Positions 1 to 13,625 of a stretch of DNA of 64,000 bases are shown piece after piece. The position numbers and the translations under genes were made by a program. This stretch comes from Chinchilla lanigera (taxonomy: Eukaryota > Chordata > Mammalia > Rodentia > Chinchillidae). The stretch's first letter is position 1. Each line of letters starts with the position of its first letter. The DNA lies in NCBI RefSeq assembly GCF_000276665.1, contig NW_004955404.1, forward strand, positions 29,559,838-29,623,837, read 5' to 3'. The notes beneath the pieces are model-generated. The model was not told the origin of the DNA. It ran no database searches and was given only the letters and a program-made list of their open reading frames with translations.

Positions 1-320
1 AGAAATTTACAAAAGGATGGGTGACAGGATCGATTTAATAACTTAAGGCTCTTTAATTCTCCCCACTGAAGATTCTATTGATACCAGAAAAGTCCCCAGA
101 AACAATGACATTCCTTGATAATCTTTGCCTACACAAATGCAGAAAACACCTTCAAATTTTGTGGAGTCTCTGCATGTAATCAAGATCACATTTAAGGACT
201 ATCAATTCACATAAAAGAAAGGAAATTAACTAGTCTAATTAAAATATTAGTGGTAATGCTCAAAACATCAGTATGACATTAAACTAAGGGTTAAAAATAC
301 AAAACAATGCTATGTTCTTC

Positions 321-455
321 AAACAACAATTTTCACACTTCTTACTAGAGGGATAGTTCACTGCCTAATACAACTTGGCACACATATATACTCAACAAAT
401 GCTAAATGTGGTCCAAATTTTGGTGAGGAGGCTAATATTTTCTTTTTTCAAACCA
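321..455 (+). repeat. Paralogue of 2363-2505
   Basis: aaacaacaattttcacactt and tcaacaaatgctaaatgtgg then tccaaattttgg are repeated in the same order 2 kb downstream (aaacaaccattttcacactt, tcaacaaatgttaaatgtgg, cccaaattttgg). A shared repeat or an old local duplication. Confidence 0.6.
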
Positions 456-1909
456 TCCACCAACCTCTACTTTGACACACCTACATTATTTTGCCTGAGT
501 GCCTAAGGTAACTATAATTTAGTATTATATCTTCAAAGTCAAAAGTTAGCCTAATTAGATATTTCAAACCAGCTGGAGAGTCTGTGAAGAAATAAATCTG
601 TAGGAAGACTCTATCAATACTTTCCAATAGCTACTAAATTACTGAATATTACCAGTATCAATCTTCTGGCTTCTACCTAAATGATTTTACATTACTAACA
701 GTGAGGGGGGTAACCCATCAAAGTTAGCTGACCAGGAATCACCACCTTGGGTAAGCTGGGTTCTACATTGCTGCATTTCAGTTAAGGTGGAGGACTGTGC
801 CATACACTCTACTTGGCACAGAGCCATGCAAAAGCATAACAGAACTTCCTTAAAATCTTAAACTGCCACCATTTAAAAAATCAAAAGTGCATCCCTCTCT
901 GGCAAACGCTTCTAGCATTCACATTTCTAACTAGAGGGAAGTTATTCTAGAAAAGCAGTCCTGATTTTCACTTCTACCCTTTCTCACCTTTCTTATCAGA
1001 GACTAAGACTCTAAAAGGCAAAGTCACAACCTGCAGACACCACGGCTCACTCATTTGCCACCTTTATGACCTGACTTTTGACTACTCCAGAAAGGTGGAA
1101 TGATCCTGACAGTGTGAAGAGAACTGTCTACACCAAATTTGTGCTTTCTTTCTTCAGTCTGTAACAGTTTTGATTAAAAATTAACAGATTTTAAATTTCC
1201 TTTACTAAAATTTACAGAATGATTTCCAAGTAAGTCATGATTTATATCTCCCTGCTCAGAACTTTTTTCTCAACTAGCCAAATTTATATTCTCCTTCACC
1301 ATTTCTGAACCTGGGTTTTGCTTTAAGGAGCTAGCCAGCTAGTGTTTAAACCTTAAGCGAAGCCCTGTGTAGGCAGGGTGGGGGAGTACTACACAATGAC
1401 TCAGACACTCAATATTTACAAACCATATCAAGAGTCATTCAACATTTACCAACCTATTCCAGAAAACTCAAACATATCAATCCCCAGTGGTTTCCTCAGT
1501 ATCTTGTATGTAACATCTCCCTATGGAAAATCTGTCTGGCCCCTATGCACCCATCTGGTCTTACAAATTCATTTCTCTCTTCACTTGAGTAGGCATCCAC
1601 TATTATAGCTATAAAATATGAGATGCCAGGATCGAAATGAATAAAATATGGTGAGTCCTCTCCCCCATTCCAATTTCTTTTTTTTTTTTTTTTTGGTTTT
1701 TTGGTTTTTTAGAGAGTTTATTTTATGGGGTGGTTATATTGTTTGTAGGGATTTGAAAGAACTAAATTTATCAGAATTAAAAGAAACAAATCCAAGTGGT
1801 TGAAAGTAATCTCTCTGTAAATTTTAGAGACTGTGATTAAGATCTTGACAGGAAAAATTTGATGGAGGCTTATAAAATTTTATTCAAAGTCAGAGATGAC
1901 AACAAGCTA

Positions 1910-2575
1910 ACACAGTGGTCAGAAAATGATTTCTGTAAAGAGTCAGCTAGTAACTATTTTAGGTTTTGTGGCCAGTAGTCCTCTCAGTCACGACTACTCA
2001 CCTCACATCACAGCATCTAGCATCATTTACATACAGACAGGATGTAAGTGAATGAATATGACTCTGTATAAATAAAACTTCCTTTATATACACTGTTTAA
2101 TAAAATTTTCATAAATCATGAAAAAGTATTCTTTTGATTTTCTTTCTTTCTTTCTTTCTTTTTTTTGTTTTTTTGTTTTTTGAGACAAGGTCTTACCATG
2201 TAGTGCAGGCTGTCCTTGAACTCACTTTGAAGCCCACGCTGCCCTCCAATTCCCAGTGATTTTCCTGCCTCAGCCTTCTAAGTGCTGGGATTGCAAACAT
2301 ATGCTATCATGCCTGGCTCTTTTGAATTTTTTCAACCATTTAAAAATGTAAAAGGGATTTTGTAAACAACCATTTTCACACTTTCTTCTCACTACAGTGA
2401 GAAGTGCCGGTATAATTTCACACACATATTCAATTCAATAATTTCACAGTACATATTCAACAAATGTTAAATGTGGCCCAAATTTTGGCAAGATGACTAT
2501 TTCTTTACTTCATACATTGGCAAAAAGCCAGATACGGCCATAGTTTGCCAACCCTGGGCTAACACATATACTAGT
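1910..2575 (+). mobile_element. hAT-like ancient DNA transposon, interrupted by B1
   Basis: Left part ttctgtaaagagtcagctag, ttttaggttttgtggccagt, aataaaacttcc. Right part cagatacggccatagtttgc then caaccctggg. These match a common ancient mammalian repeat recalled as non-autonomous hAT. I do not assert the family name. The B1 at 2150-2322 and perhaps another short segment interrupt it. Confidence 0.6.
2150..2322 (-). mobile_element. B1 SINE splitting an older repeat
   Basis: Starts with TTTC/T runs, then gagacaaggtcttaccatgt, cctcagccttctaagtgctg and gcctggctctt: B1 read in reverse. The flanking sequences on both sides belong to one hAT-like repeat. Confidence 0.85.
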
Positions 2576-2579
2576 TTTA

Positions 2580-4020
2580 TAATATTCACTTGGAAAAATG
2601 CACAGGCTACAAAAATATTGCAAGGGTATTTCAAGTGTTTAGACATAACGATAGTTGATTGTGCACCCGAAGCAGAAACACAAAAACAACACCCAGTACT
2701 TGAAGGCAGATTTATTTACATCAGCAGGCACTGATCATTCCCAGAATATTGGGCCCTGATCTCTGGTGGTCTAGGGTTTATATGAAGTACAAAGGCAGAA
2801 TGGCTTATCAATTGGGAACTGGTTTACACAAAATGTATCATAGTTACCTGCCATTTCTAAGAGACAGAAGCAACTGGAACTAGAACAGGAACTATTACCT
2901 CTGCAACTAACAAACTTAAGTATACTGGTTGGGAGAGGAGGGGGTCCTGCTACGATAGAAGAATTTTTCCTGCAATTTTCCATAACATATTGTAATAAAG
3001 GTCATGAAAGAGTAAAAGGACAGTGGAGTAAGAATTTATATATCTGAGTTCACCAGAGGTTGGTGTTCAGATTTGGAGCAAATCACACGATATATTAATG
3101 TTAGTGTGTTCTCATTCGAGAACAAATAAGCAAGCAAGAGAAAAAGTAGTTTGTAAAAAAGTAACGAGTAAGACTGTTGTGAGTTTAAGACATTATATTT
3201 ACAAACTATAAAGCATTTTATGAATAAAAAGTTCTAGCAAGTTGTAACCAAAACAGCTTATATTCTGAGGAAGCATGTTTTAGAAGCTAGAGGGAAGAAA
3301 ACAGATCTGGAGAAATTTTTGCTTTTCACTTTTCCTCATTTTTAGGCTACTTAACCTGTCTTCTCACAAGTAGGGCCACTTCTACTTTGAACCTTATGTA
3401 CACAATTTGTAGACTTCATGTTTCCTCAGATGTTACCAATTCAGAAGCAAAGAACTAAACTATGAACATTTAATAATTCAATCAGGATGGTGAACAGTTC
3501 TTAGTTAATTTGTCCTCATAAGAAACCAATGTCCCAAAGGCCATATTTTTAAGAAATATGGTTTCTTTAAAACCAGGTCCTACCCCTTGACTCTTAAATA
3601 ATGAGTTACCAGACAGCTATAGGAAGGAAGGAAGAAAAAAATAAGGCCAAATTACCAGACTTTCAACCCCCACTCTTTTGTTCTTTCTCTCTACAGAGAG
3701 CAAGGAGACCTCAATTCCAAACCACACAGACGAATTCAGTTATATGATCCTTTATACCAGTTTTGGTATGGTCTAAGGTCAGTGAAGGCACAGGAGACAT
3801 CAGCTGTTTTATTCTCTCATACACTGGTAGGAATTTGTATGCAGATAATAATATTCTGACCTATGCCACAAACCAGCATGGCAAGAAGACCTTCACAGCC
3901 ATAAACCATCTTCTCAAGTACAAACTCTTTGGATCGCATTCTACCTTTACATAGTGAGAGCCTACTAAAACACTTGGCACACTGACATTCTCTGGACAAA
4001 TATTAACAAAAGATTTTTGA
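2580..4020. other. Unassigned intronic sequence
   Basis: AT-rich intron of SLAIN1 with no splice-flanked coding block or repeat that I can name. The short open frames here are not supported. Confidence 0.6.
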
Positions 4021-4027
4021 AATCAAA

Positions 4028-4228
4028 GTGAAGTCAATGGCATATTCCTGTATTCCCAGCACTCTGGGAGGCTGAGGCACAAGGAGCACAAGTTTGAGAC
4101 CTGCTCGGGCAACTCAGTGACTTAGGGACCCTGACTCTGTCTCAAAATAAAAAATAGAAAGGCAGGGGATACAGCTCAGTCAGTGTGAAGGCCCTGGGTT
4201 CAATCCCTAGGCTCTAAAAAAAATAAAA
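4028..4228 (+). mobile_element. B1-ID dimer SINE
   Basis: Left half is B1 (tattcccagcactctgggag, gaggcacaaggag, tgactctgtctcaaaataaa). The right half is an ID-like monomer (ggggatacagctcagtcagt, gggttcaatccctaggctc) with an A-rich tail. This 7SL plus tRNA composite occurs in several non-murid rodents. Confidence 0.85.
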
Positions 4229-4589
4229 TAAAAATCTAAGAAGATACTATTCTGCTATTTCACTCCTATAAACTGTCTAGACTGAAATAAAAGTGGGCCA
4301 CAGTATGTAAGCCTGTTGAGGTGGTTCCAGTCTGAGCGGCCCTCTAGGCTAGTGACATATGGTTTGCAGCTTATCTGATCTACTGTTTTTTAGTGGATAA
4401 GCCTGAGTAGTATTAAGTTACCCACGACATTCTACAACCTGACAAGTAAGCATCTGGGATCCAGGAAGTCCTGCTACTTACTACTACTCTGACAAGGTGT
4501 CCATGGTGCTCTGCCCCTGACATACACAAAGAGGAGTCAATTGTAATGTAGCGGTGAGTTTTATATAAGGAGGAGGGCTACCGGAAAGA

Positions 4590-4830
4590 ATAAAAAGCAC
4601 TATGCCACAGCGACATATGCACACCCACGTCCATAGTGGCAGTGTGCAATAGCTAAATTTTGGAAACAGCCCAAATGCCCCTCAACCTATGACTTGATGG
4701 AGAAGATGTGATTTTTTTGCTCAGTCATAATATCATGTATAGGTACAAATTCCCTGTGATGGATGTCTATATATAAGTATCTATATCTAAAATGTACCAA
4801 TAGAATTAATTAATTAAAAAAGAAAAAATC
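4590..4830 (+). mobile_element. L1 ORF2 C-terminal fragment
   Basis: ttttggaaacagcccaaatg and gatggagaagatgtgatttt are the end of L1 ORF2 in sense. A-rich end near 4825. Confidence 0.7.
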
Positions 4831-4834
4831 AATC

Positions 4835-6980
4835 ATTTCCAAAGTGGTACTTATTGTATATAAAAATCTTCAGTATTGAATTTATGTAAACCTTCTACCC
4901 ATTCATTCTCATATTAAGTGTGTTTTAACACCGCAGAACTTTAGGTTAGGCCCTCTGGGTATGACACAAAGGGGGATTGTGATTTGGGAAACTTTTGTTA
5001 ATTTTAACAAGAATTTATGCTTCTCCTAATTTTTTGATATAATGCAAATGCTGTTGCCTCTAGAAAACTGTCTCTCACACCCTCCTCAAAATGGAGACAT
5101 TATCACATATTAAATCCTTCAATATGCCTGCATACTGTCACTGCAGTTCTTTGTCTCAAACCATAATTCATTACATATGCTGTCTTCGCTATTCATCTAT
5201 GAATTCTGAGAAAGCAAGGTGAAAATTCCTAGTACTTGCAGTTATAGTGTACTACATGCACGTTATGCATGAAATACATACCACGGTCTCAAAGCAAAAT
5301 CTCCCTGAAAAAAGAAGAAAGAGGAGGTGCTGGGAGGCGGACGAGGAGAGAAGCTACGGGACAAGTAAATACCCCTCACTGGTAGTCTTACAAACCATTT
5401 AACTAGGATAAATCAGTCTTTCTGTGCAAACGTCTCAATCTTAAAATCATAACTTGAAAAACCTAAAAGGTTAATTTCAATGCTTCTCTACAGTTCCCAT
5501 TCATTTAACCTAAAATGACAAATGTGGTAATTTAAAATCAGTAATTTAAAAATGTAGTAATTTAACATTTGATATAAATATGAGAACCTGTATACCCAGA
5601 CATTGCAAATACTCAATATTTAAACTTCTAGTTGTATTTGAAATGTAATAATGTACAGAAACATAATTTACATGCCCCTTTAGAAAACATCTAATACAGG
5701 CTCATTTACCTGTATCATTAATCTCTAAAGCTAACCAAGAAAGTCACTTACAATAGGAAGATTAACCTTTAAAATTTATTTGGTCCAGAAGTAACTAAGG
5801 AGTTGTATTTCTCTGTCAATTGGCAGGTAAATACTTAATAAATATTTGTTCAATAAATTATAAAATTTTACCATGTTTGGTAAGATATACTAACTTTTAC
5901 TCCACAGATATTGGAATTTTATAGATGTTCTTGATTCTGAATTTGATAGGTAAAATGTTTCCTAGGTCTTAGTAGCTTAATGGTTAAATATCTATCATCA
6001 CAATTACAAAATGAGACCTTTTCTCCTTCTCAGACCCACACAGACCTTTTCAGGTTCCTCCCCACACACCTAACATTGTTTCCTCTCTGCTGTATTTGAT
6101 TACTGGTGCTTCCGCTGGACTGCTCCAACCACAACGATGATCTGAAAGTACAGCTGAAAAATGAGATTCAGAAAGGGAAGTTCTTTGCAATGTCAACTTG
6201 TTCCACTTATCATGGGTCAAAACTCAAGAAAGATGCCCAGAATGAGTCCAGTGTTAACTAAGATCAGAGTGATCACTATACTTCCACAACTCATCACCAA
6301 GCTTCTCATCTGTATTTAATAGGGGAGATTAACTTGAATGGAAAAAGCTTTTTTAAAAATTCCCTTTATGGAAACTACTTTCCCCTTAGGCTATCTGCTA
6401 TATCTTTAATCAAATATAAAGACAGTGAAAATAGCCACAGAATGTGCAAAAAAAAACCTCTATGAAAATAATTACTCAATCCAAAAACAAGAAAAAAAGA
6501 GTAGGAAAAAGAGTAACCTAATAATCTCTCAGCAAGGTAAAATTGTCACACAGATGATAGACACTTTCAGTTTAGTCTAGGGCCACAACCCAAGCCACAA
6601 CAACTATCTTGAGTAACTTCTAACTTCTACACTGCAATCATTAGATAAACTAAGAAAGATGTTGAAGAATTTAATTCTCTGAAGAAATAGGCTATAAAGT
6701 ATCATGTCTGAAAATAATGAAGCCCACCCACCTTGAAAGTAAGGACAGACTAGATCACTACTAAGAGTCTTTTTGCCTACAATGGTATACACTATGGTGG
6801 GAAAACCAAAGGTCAGCTGTCACAAAGCACCAGAAAGGTGTCCAAGAGAAGAGTGATGAGATCAGAATTCAAACAGTCCTTCCTTTCCAAAATGTGCAGG
6901 GCTAAAATAATCTTTAGTTAGAGGCACAGTGCATATGGTTTGTATTCCAGTGGGCCTCTGACAGACCTATCTTGAAAGGT
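4835..6980. other. Unassigned intronic sequence
   Basis: AT-rich, stop-rich on both strands. Nothing recognised. Confidence 0.6.
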
Positions 6981-6997
6981 GATAGAAAGTAAATACA

Positions 6998-7076
6998 GGG
7001 GCTGGGGATTTAGCTCAGCGGCAAAAGCGCATGCCCAGCAAGCGCAAGGTAGTGAGTTCGGTTCCCGGTACCGGAG

Positions 7077-7136
<60 letters not shown>
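6998..7136 (+). mobile_element. ID SINE, young, long poly(A)
   Basis: Near-consensus ID body starting gggctggggatttagctcag and ending ggtaccggag, then about 55 A. A 15-base duplication agaaagtaaatacag sits at 6984-6998 and 7136-7150. The tail length and intact duplication indicate a recent insertion. Confidence 0.95.
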
Positions 7137-7138
<2 letters not shown>

Positions 7139-7150
7139 AAGTAAATACAG

Positions 7151-9394
7151 AAATTTAAGTATCTTCTTCCAGGGGACACTTTTTTAGCCCCTATATTAAC
7201 CTACTCATAATGTTATTAAAATATCTGCACACAAAAGAACATTAAAGTACACACAAAGGTCTAAAACAAGAATCTCTTTCCTTTCCCCACCCTGCACCAC
7301 TTCCCAGGAGTTTCATGTTTTACAGTTGGAAGCTGATTATATAATTAGTATGTGACTTCAAGTGGGCAAATGTTCTGGGTATCTTGACTTCCAGCTGTGA
7401 AAGTTACAAGTCCAGCAGACTTCCACAGTTAGTACAGATACACCCTCCCTTACTTTGCATTTCCTTGTCCAGATTGGATAGTTCTAGTTTTACGTTGCCA
7501 AGGTTTATTGTATTCACTCTGTTTTATAGAGGTGGTTACGATCCTCAGATGTGACAGGACCAAGGAAAGAAAGTGATGACACCAGTCTAACTACCAAGAG
7601 AAGGATATCACAAAGAGTCAACTCACTGCCCTGTATTCATTTTTCTTAGCGTCTCCTAGGTCATTGCCATGGCTGCTGCTCTCTAAATCTCAGGTATTCT
7701 TTAGTCTTGTAGTTTTCCCATCATTAAAGTACAGTGTATAAGGTAGCAAAACTGTCTATATCTTTGCAAAATGAAACATCTCTTCCTTTTATTCCTTCAT
7801 TTATTTCCTTGGATACAGATTAGAATTTAAAAATAATTTTCCCTTCAAACTCTAAAGATAATACTTATGTTTCATCTAGCACCCAACAATATATATGAAA
7901 TATCTCATTACACTGTAGATAATCTGTTTCTTCCTTAAAACATCTTTAGGATTTTTTTTCTTTTATTTTTAGAAAATCTCAAATTCAACTATGTGGTCTA
8001 GATATAGGTTTTCTATGTCTTAGCTCATTTTAAGGACTTGACTTTTTTCAGCTCCAAGAAATTCTCTTTTGTTATTTATTGATTTTTTTCCTCCTTTCAA
8101 CAGTCTACTCTCGCTTCAAGAAATCCTGTTAAACACGAGAGGCTCTAGATCTACCCTCCACTCTATTTGCAGAGCTCCTCTCGTATTTTCCATATCTTCT
8201 TCACCTAAGTACATTTGGTTCTTACCCCTAACCAATTTCACTTTCAAGAAATTAAACATAACTAAAAATACTGATTTGACTGCTTTGTTTTCAACCATTT
8301 TATCCTTTTTTTAAAAGTTGCATTACTCTCTTAAATCTTGGCACACTGACTTCTTTATTCCCTCAGGTACTTATTTATTATATGGTTAACTGATCTTTCT
8401 ATTTTGTTTATGCAGTCCCAAAATTCAAGAAAGATTTGACAACTGGCTCATATTTATTAGTAAAGATGAAGTTAAGCAAGGCAGATAACTAGCTTACATT
8501 TCTTTCACTCTACAACAGATATTGCTTCTAACTTAAAAGAGAAAACCAACAATAGGGACCACATACAGGAGTGGTTTCCCAGATGTGCTTACACACAGCA
8601 TCATGGCACCTGGAGATCCCAACAATGTAAAGTAAGGAGGCAGAGTGCTTCAGGATTTCATCTAACATGCCCCGACTCTCTGCCAGACCAGCATGGACAT
8701 CTGAATTCTGCTACCCTTGCAACTCAATCAGAGATAGGGACCCCACACTTAGAGCTCTCTCCTTCCTTTCTCTAAGTATCTGTTCCTCCCTGCAGAGCAT
8801 GTAGTCATCATCTTTTGCACCATTCACATCCTTGCAATTCCCACTGCTGCAGTATCATGTTACTCACCCAACTTTACTCAACTGGAAGTGTTACAGAAAT
8901 GGAAGATCAGACTGAGCATACATCAAATTACTGACATTTTTACACACCTATTCCTTGAGATGCAAACTTACGGCTATGACAGGGGGGAAAAATTAAACCC
9001 ACAAATACAAATTGACAAGAGCATCTGTGGTCAAACACACAAAACATTACTATGTAAAATTTTAAATACTTTATATGCACCATAAATAATGTAGATTCTC
9101 AACAAATCAGAGACTTACCTTTTCAAAACACAAGTTTGACCACATTTTCAACTACTGCTTCTCAAAAAAAATTACACAGGAATTTTTTAATGAGAAATGC
9201 AGAAGAAAACATTGCCAAGTTTATTTAAATGAAAGAATCCCACTTTATAAAATGCTCAAGCCTAACTTTACATCCCAAAAAGTTTCTAGGGTCAAGATTT
9301 TACTCACATCTTGTCAGATTTCAAAAATGATCTTGTCTTCTGAGACAATTCAGACAATACTCTTAGCTTTCCTATTAAAGATTATGTCAGCCTT
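7151..9394. other. Unassigned intronic sequence
   Basis: No gene or clear repeat seen. The overlapping small frames near 8.1-8.3 kb lack splice or codon support. Confidence 0.6.
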
Positions 9395-9950
9395 TTACTT
9401 AGAAGTATAAAAGGCTTCCCAGCCCTTTTAGGATAAAATCCAGAACCTTTCACCACCCTGGAAACCCTGCCCAAGCCTCTAGTTTCATTTCGAGTCACTC
9501 GGCTGTGTATTTCTCCCTCCTTTCCTCACCCACCACAACAGACTGCCAGTTCCTCTTACATGATCTTCTCCTGTGGCCAGACCTGCCCACGTGCTGCTCT
9601 TGTGGCCCAGGACACTCTTTCACCCCAACCCATGCACACAGGGTTACGGACTGTTTCTGCCACCGATTCTCAAGTCCCAGCTGACACGTTACATCATCAG
9701 GAAAACATGTCCTGACCGCAGACCCTCAGACCCATTTAGGTCTCCTGTGGCACCATCTCACTTGTTCTGAGGCAAAGAAAAAGAATAGAACAAGAGCTGC
9801 TACCTGCCTCATCTGTTTCGTGCATTTGATTGTCCATTTTGAAGGCCAGGCACTGAACTCGTCTTGCCTGTATCTAAGCCTACTACTTAGCACTGTGCCT
9901 GCAGCTAGTAAGTTCTCAGTACATTTAATGACTCAGTATAGTAATAATCT
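9395..9950 (+). mobile_element. L2 LINE fragment
   Basis: Pyrimidine-rich sequence with the L2 order: aggataaaatccagaacctt, ctcagacccatttaggtctc, ccaggcactgaactcgtctt, actgtgcctgcagctagtaa. The short open frame inside it is part of the repeat. Confidence 0.75.
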
Positions 9951-10126
9951 CTGACCAAGCCCCAGTGTTTCAGAAGAGGAAAATCTAGAAATTCTTGCAT
10001 AAATTTGTATTTTTTAGGGGTCGCAAGAAGTAGGCAGAAACATCACCCATACAAAACTAATTTTATTGTGAGATAGGCAAATTTAGTCAACCACCACAGT
10101 AGTGTGAAAGCAGCAAAATCTACTTT

Positions 10127-10215
10127 GGGGATTAGGGGTGTAGCTCTATAATAAGAGCATATGCATGCATGAACCCAAATTCAATCTTCAGCAATACACA
10201 AACAAAAATTAATAA
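10127..10215 (+). mobile_element. Old diverged ID element
   Basis: ggggattaggggtgtagctc followed by a diverged body, ttcaatcttcagcaatacac and an A-rich tail. The tRNA-like box A region is still recognisable. Confidence 0.65.
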
Positions 10216-10407
10216 TCAAAAAGAAACTACTTTGGTGGGGGCAGAGCAACAAAATACCTGACAATTTCAAATTCACTGCAACAACCACTGTGCACTATTA
10301 TAAGTGACTGCATATTTTAATAAATACCTTTCTATATATGTCTGCAAAACAGACAAAACTACCCCACAGAAAAACACATGCACAATTAACAAAAGAAAAA
10401 AAGAGTC

Positions 10408-10528
10408 AGGCATGGAGGCACATGCCTGTAATCCCAGCACTCAGATCACTGTGAGTTCGAGGCCAGCCTGGGCTACAAAGTGAGTTCGAGGCTAGCCTGA
10501 ATTGCACAGTGAGACACTATCTCAAAAA
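10408..10528 (+). mobile_element. B1 SINE
   Basis: ggcacatgcctgtaatccca with the internal duplication typical of B1 (ggccagcctgggctacaaag, then gaggctagcctgaattgcac) and a short A tail. Confidence 0.88.
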
Positions 10529-11638
10529 AAAGAGAATAAAGTATAATTAAGGATAACCAGCAATCATATCTAGATTTCTAAGTATAACGGATAGAAACTG
10601 CAAATTTCATAGAAACACAATCCCTAATTATTTCTAACTTAATGCAGTAACTCACTGTCAGTATTAAAGCTAACAGATGGAGGCTATTCTGAACATAACA
10701 GCAAAGCAAAGATGTAATAACCTCTCAGCTATGACAACGTATTTTCAATTTCTAGCACATCAGAATAATGGCAACGCCAGGAGACCCTGTCTCTGTGCAA
10801 AAAATTTAGACTGATTCCAAAGTATTTTTCCAATGAAAGAGGGAATCTTTGCGAAGTTTACCTAAAATGAACCTCACAGGCTAACTTTAATTTTGTGTTC
10901 TGATTTTGACTGAGCACCTCAAGTCTGGAAACATGAGCTGGTAGAGATAGCATCTCGGGCCATGAAAGGCGAGACTGGACAGATTCCAGAAGATAGACTC
11001 TTGATAAGCTTCTTCATGTCTCAGTTTAATCTGTGTGACTTTTGCAAATAAAAAGGCCATCTTCAGAACACTGGGTCAGCCCACAACTCTCCTCTTCATT
11101 GACTAAATTCAGAAATTAACACTCTACCCTAATAACCAACACTTGAATGGGAACAGGTAGCACAGGAAGATAAAAGAAAAACAATGAAGGGGTAATATGT
11201 ATTTGCATTTCCTTACCATATACACCTAAAGGAAATGAGAAACAGTGAAACATGACCCAAGATAGTAACTGTGCAGAGCTATCCTATTTGTGAAAACTAT
11301 ACCCACATTCCTCAAAGGTGACGTGACCTGACTTGATTCAACAGTTAGGGACAGATGAGTATCTTAAGTCAAGATAAGCTCTGATTAACTGGCCCCAAAT
11401 TAACTGAGCCACATACTGTGCGTTTCAAATTACTTAGATAAGCTTTTTGATCATTATTTGGTTAACATCCCAGCCTCATGACAATAATTTACCAAAACTC
11501 TAGATTAGCCTTATTCTAATTTAGGATATCATGTAAATTAATCCTACTCATGAAAGTTCTATTGGTTTTGTTATTTTTACTTGAAAAGGGTGGAAGGCAA
11601 TAGGGAAAATTAAAGATGGGTATGTCAGAAATCAAACA

Positions 11639-11934
11639 CAGGCTGAGTAGCCCTTACCTGAAATACTTGGGACCTGAAGTGTTTCAGACTTCAGAGTTTT
11701 TCATACTTTAGAATATTCGTAACACAGAGAGTGAGATGTTGTGGGGACAGGACCCAAATCTACACATGAAAGTCATTTGTTTTATAGACAGTCTAAAGGT
11801 AATTTTATAATTCTGTGTAGGAAATAAAATTCCATGGTTTTGAGTTCCCCACTTATGGCATCAGCTAGCGTTTTAAAAGTTTCAGATTTTAGAGCACTTC
11901 AGATTCACACTTTCAGGTTAGGGAAGGCCAAGTT
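11639..11934 (+). mobile_element. Short Tigger/mariner-type DNA element with inverted ends
   Basis: About 300 bases. Left end caggctgagtagcccttacc and right end ttcaggttagggaaggcc are imperfect inverted repeats. Inside are cttgggacctgaagtgtttc and gacaggacccaaatctacac, as in an ancient mammalian Tc1/mariner (Tigger-like) MITE. The exact family name is not asserted. Confidence 0.68.
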
Positions 11935-12067
11935 GCATGTACAGATCCAAGAAGAAAAGAGAAGAAAAGAAGCATACTCAGGAGGTTGTTTGTAATTTCC
12001 CACTACTATTAAATAAACTACAGTGCTGAAACTCTTCAGTCTAAAATCTCTAACTATAACAAATATT

Positions 12068-12240
12068 GCCAGGTGTGGTGGTGCACACCTGCAATCCCAG
12101 TACTCAGGAGGCTGAGGCAGGAGGATCACTGCAAGATTGAGGCAATCTTGGCTACATATTGAGTTCAAGATCAGCATGAACTATATGATGAGACCTTTTC
12201 TACAAAACAAAACAAAAACAAAAACAAAAAAAACCAAAAA
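12068..12240 (+). mobile_element. B1 SINE
   Basis: ccaggtgtggtggtgcacac, ggaggctgaggcaggaggat and a CAAAA-rich tail. Confidence 0.88.
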
Positions 12241-12884
12241 ATCCTTACCCATAGGTGGATGAATCAGACCCCTCCTTCAAAAATGAAAATGCCATTCATT
12301 TTCTATGAAGTATAAAAAGCCAGGAGTTCTTATATACTTAGGTTCATTTTCTGAATAAAGAATTGTATAGTTGAAATTTTTTAGTCTGAAGTAGTAATTC
12401 AACCCCAAAACAAGGAAAAATAGTACTTCACATTTTCAAATCACTTCCTGAAATCTTTGTAACAGCCCTGTGAAATCTGTTCTTTGTCCCGCCTTACGTA
12501 GGTAAGACAGTGGAACAAGTGCATACTCTTAGTCACAGAGGAAAGTACGGTTGAGGCATGAGGGGGCACGACATGTAACTACTGCATGAAACTCCCTCCT
12601 TCCTACTCATACATTCAACAATGAACATTCAACATCTACAGTGTGACAGGATTGATTCTAGCAATTGAGAAGGTTATAGCAATAAAGAAAACAGACTTAA
12701 ATCCCCACCCTCAGAACTAACATTTTTAATGAGCATGGAATGATTTCTCTCCCTGGGGTGAAAGGGTTTTATTATTAGGATGCCATTTATAATACCAAAT
12801 GTTCAGTGCAAATTGGTTTATTCTACATCTAAGAAATTTAAATTTACTCAATTACTCAATGACAAAAATCAAGCATACAATATA

Positions 12885-13190
12885 ATGGGTTACATCTAAA
12901 ATGGCCCCCACAGCCTCACGTGTTTAGAAGGTGACTGCATAAAGGGGGAATTATGGACTGAATTCCTGTTAGGAGGTGAGGGCTGGTCTGACTCTGCCTT
13001 CACTCTCTGCTTCCTCACTACCATGAGGTGAGCAGTTTCCTCCCCTACACCCTTCACCATGCCCCCTGCCTTTAAGCCAACCAACTATGGACTAAAAACC
13101 TAAGGCAAAATAAACCTCTCATCCTTTAAGTTACTGGCATCCAGCATCTTCTCTCAATGATGAGGAAAGTGACTGAGACACAACACTGAA
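12885..13190 (+). mobile_element. MaLR-type LTR remnant
   Basis: Order aaaatggcccccacagcctc, ggaattatggactgaattcc, cttcctcactaccatgaggt, gcaaaataaacctctcatcc and gaaagtgactgagacacaac resembles MaLR (MLT1/MST-like) LTR 3' halves with their AATAAA. Subfamily not assigned. Confidence 0.55.
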
Positions 13191-13194
13191 AATA

Positions 13195-13625
13195 TGTTTT
13201 AGAAATATATTAAAAGCAGCTTAAATGTTGTATGGTATCTCTCATTTAAGTGAGGCAATGTACAAAGAAAACGATAAAAGATGACAGAAAGGGACAAGGG
13301 GAAGGATCTCTTAAAACAGGGAAGTGGTCCAAGGGGTGAGGGAGAAAGGAAGGGAAAAGTGAGAGCAATAAAGCTGTGCCATGTACAGCAACCTAATAAT
13401 CCCAATTAATGTAAACACTGTATGCTATAACATGAGCTAAGAAAAGTAATTTCAACAAGTATGCAAAAGCAGGTAGGGGAACTGGAAGAGGAGGGAGGAA
13501 GGGGGAAGGAAGGGACAGGGGATTAAAAAAAAGGAACAAGCTGTAATATGTACATGGACCCACTCCTCAAGATGACTGTAAACTGCATGAATTGCAACCA
13601 CGTACTAATAAAATAAAAATTATAT
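13195..13625 (+). mobile_element. Probable L1 3' end
   Basis: A purine-rich stretch (ggaagaggagggaggaaggg), then cacgtactaataaaataaaa and a TA run. A similar ending (catgtactaataaaaaatga) occurs at 63.93 kb. Family uncertain. Confidence 0.42.

Noticed and set aside
9573..9770. 65-codon plus-strand frame
   Set aside because: Lies in L2-like repeat sequence.
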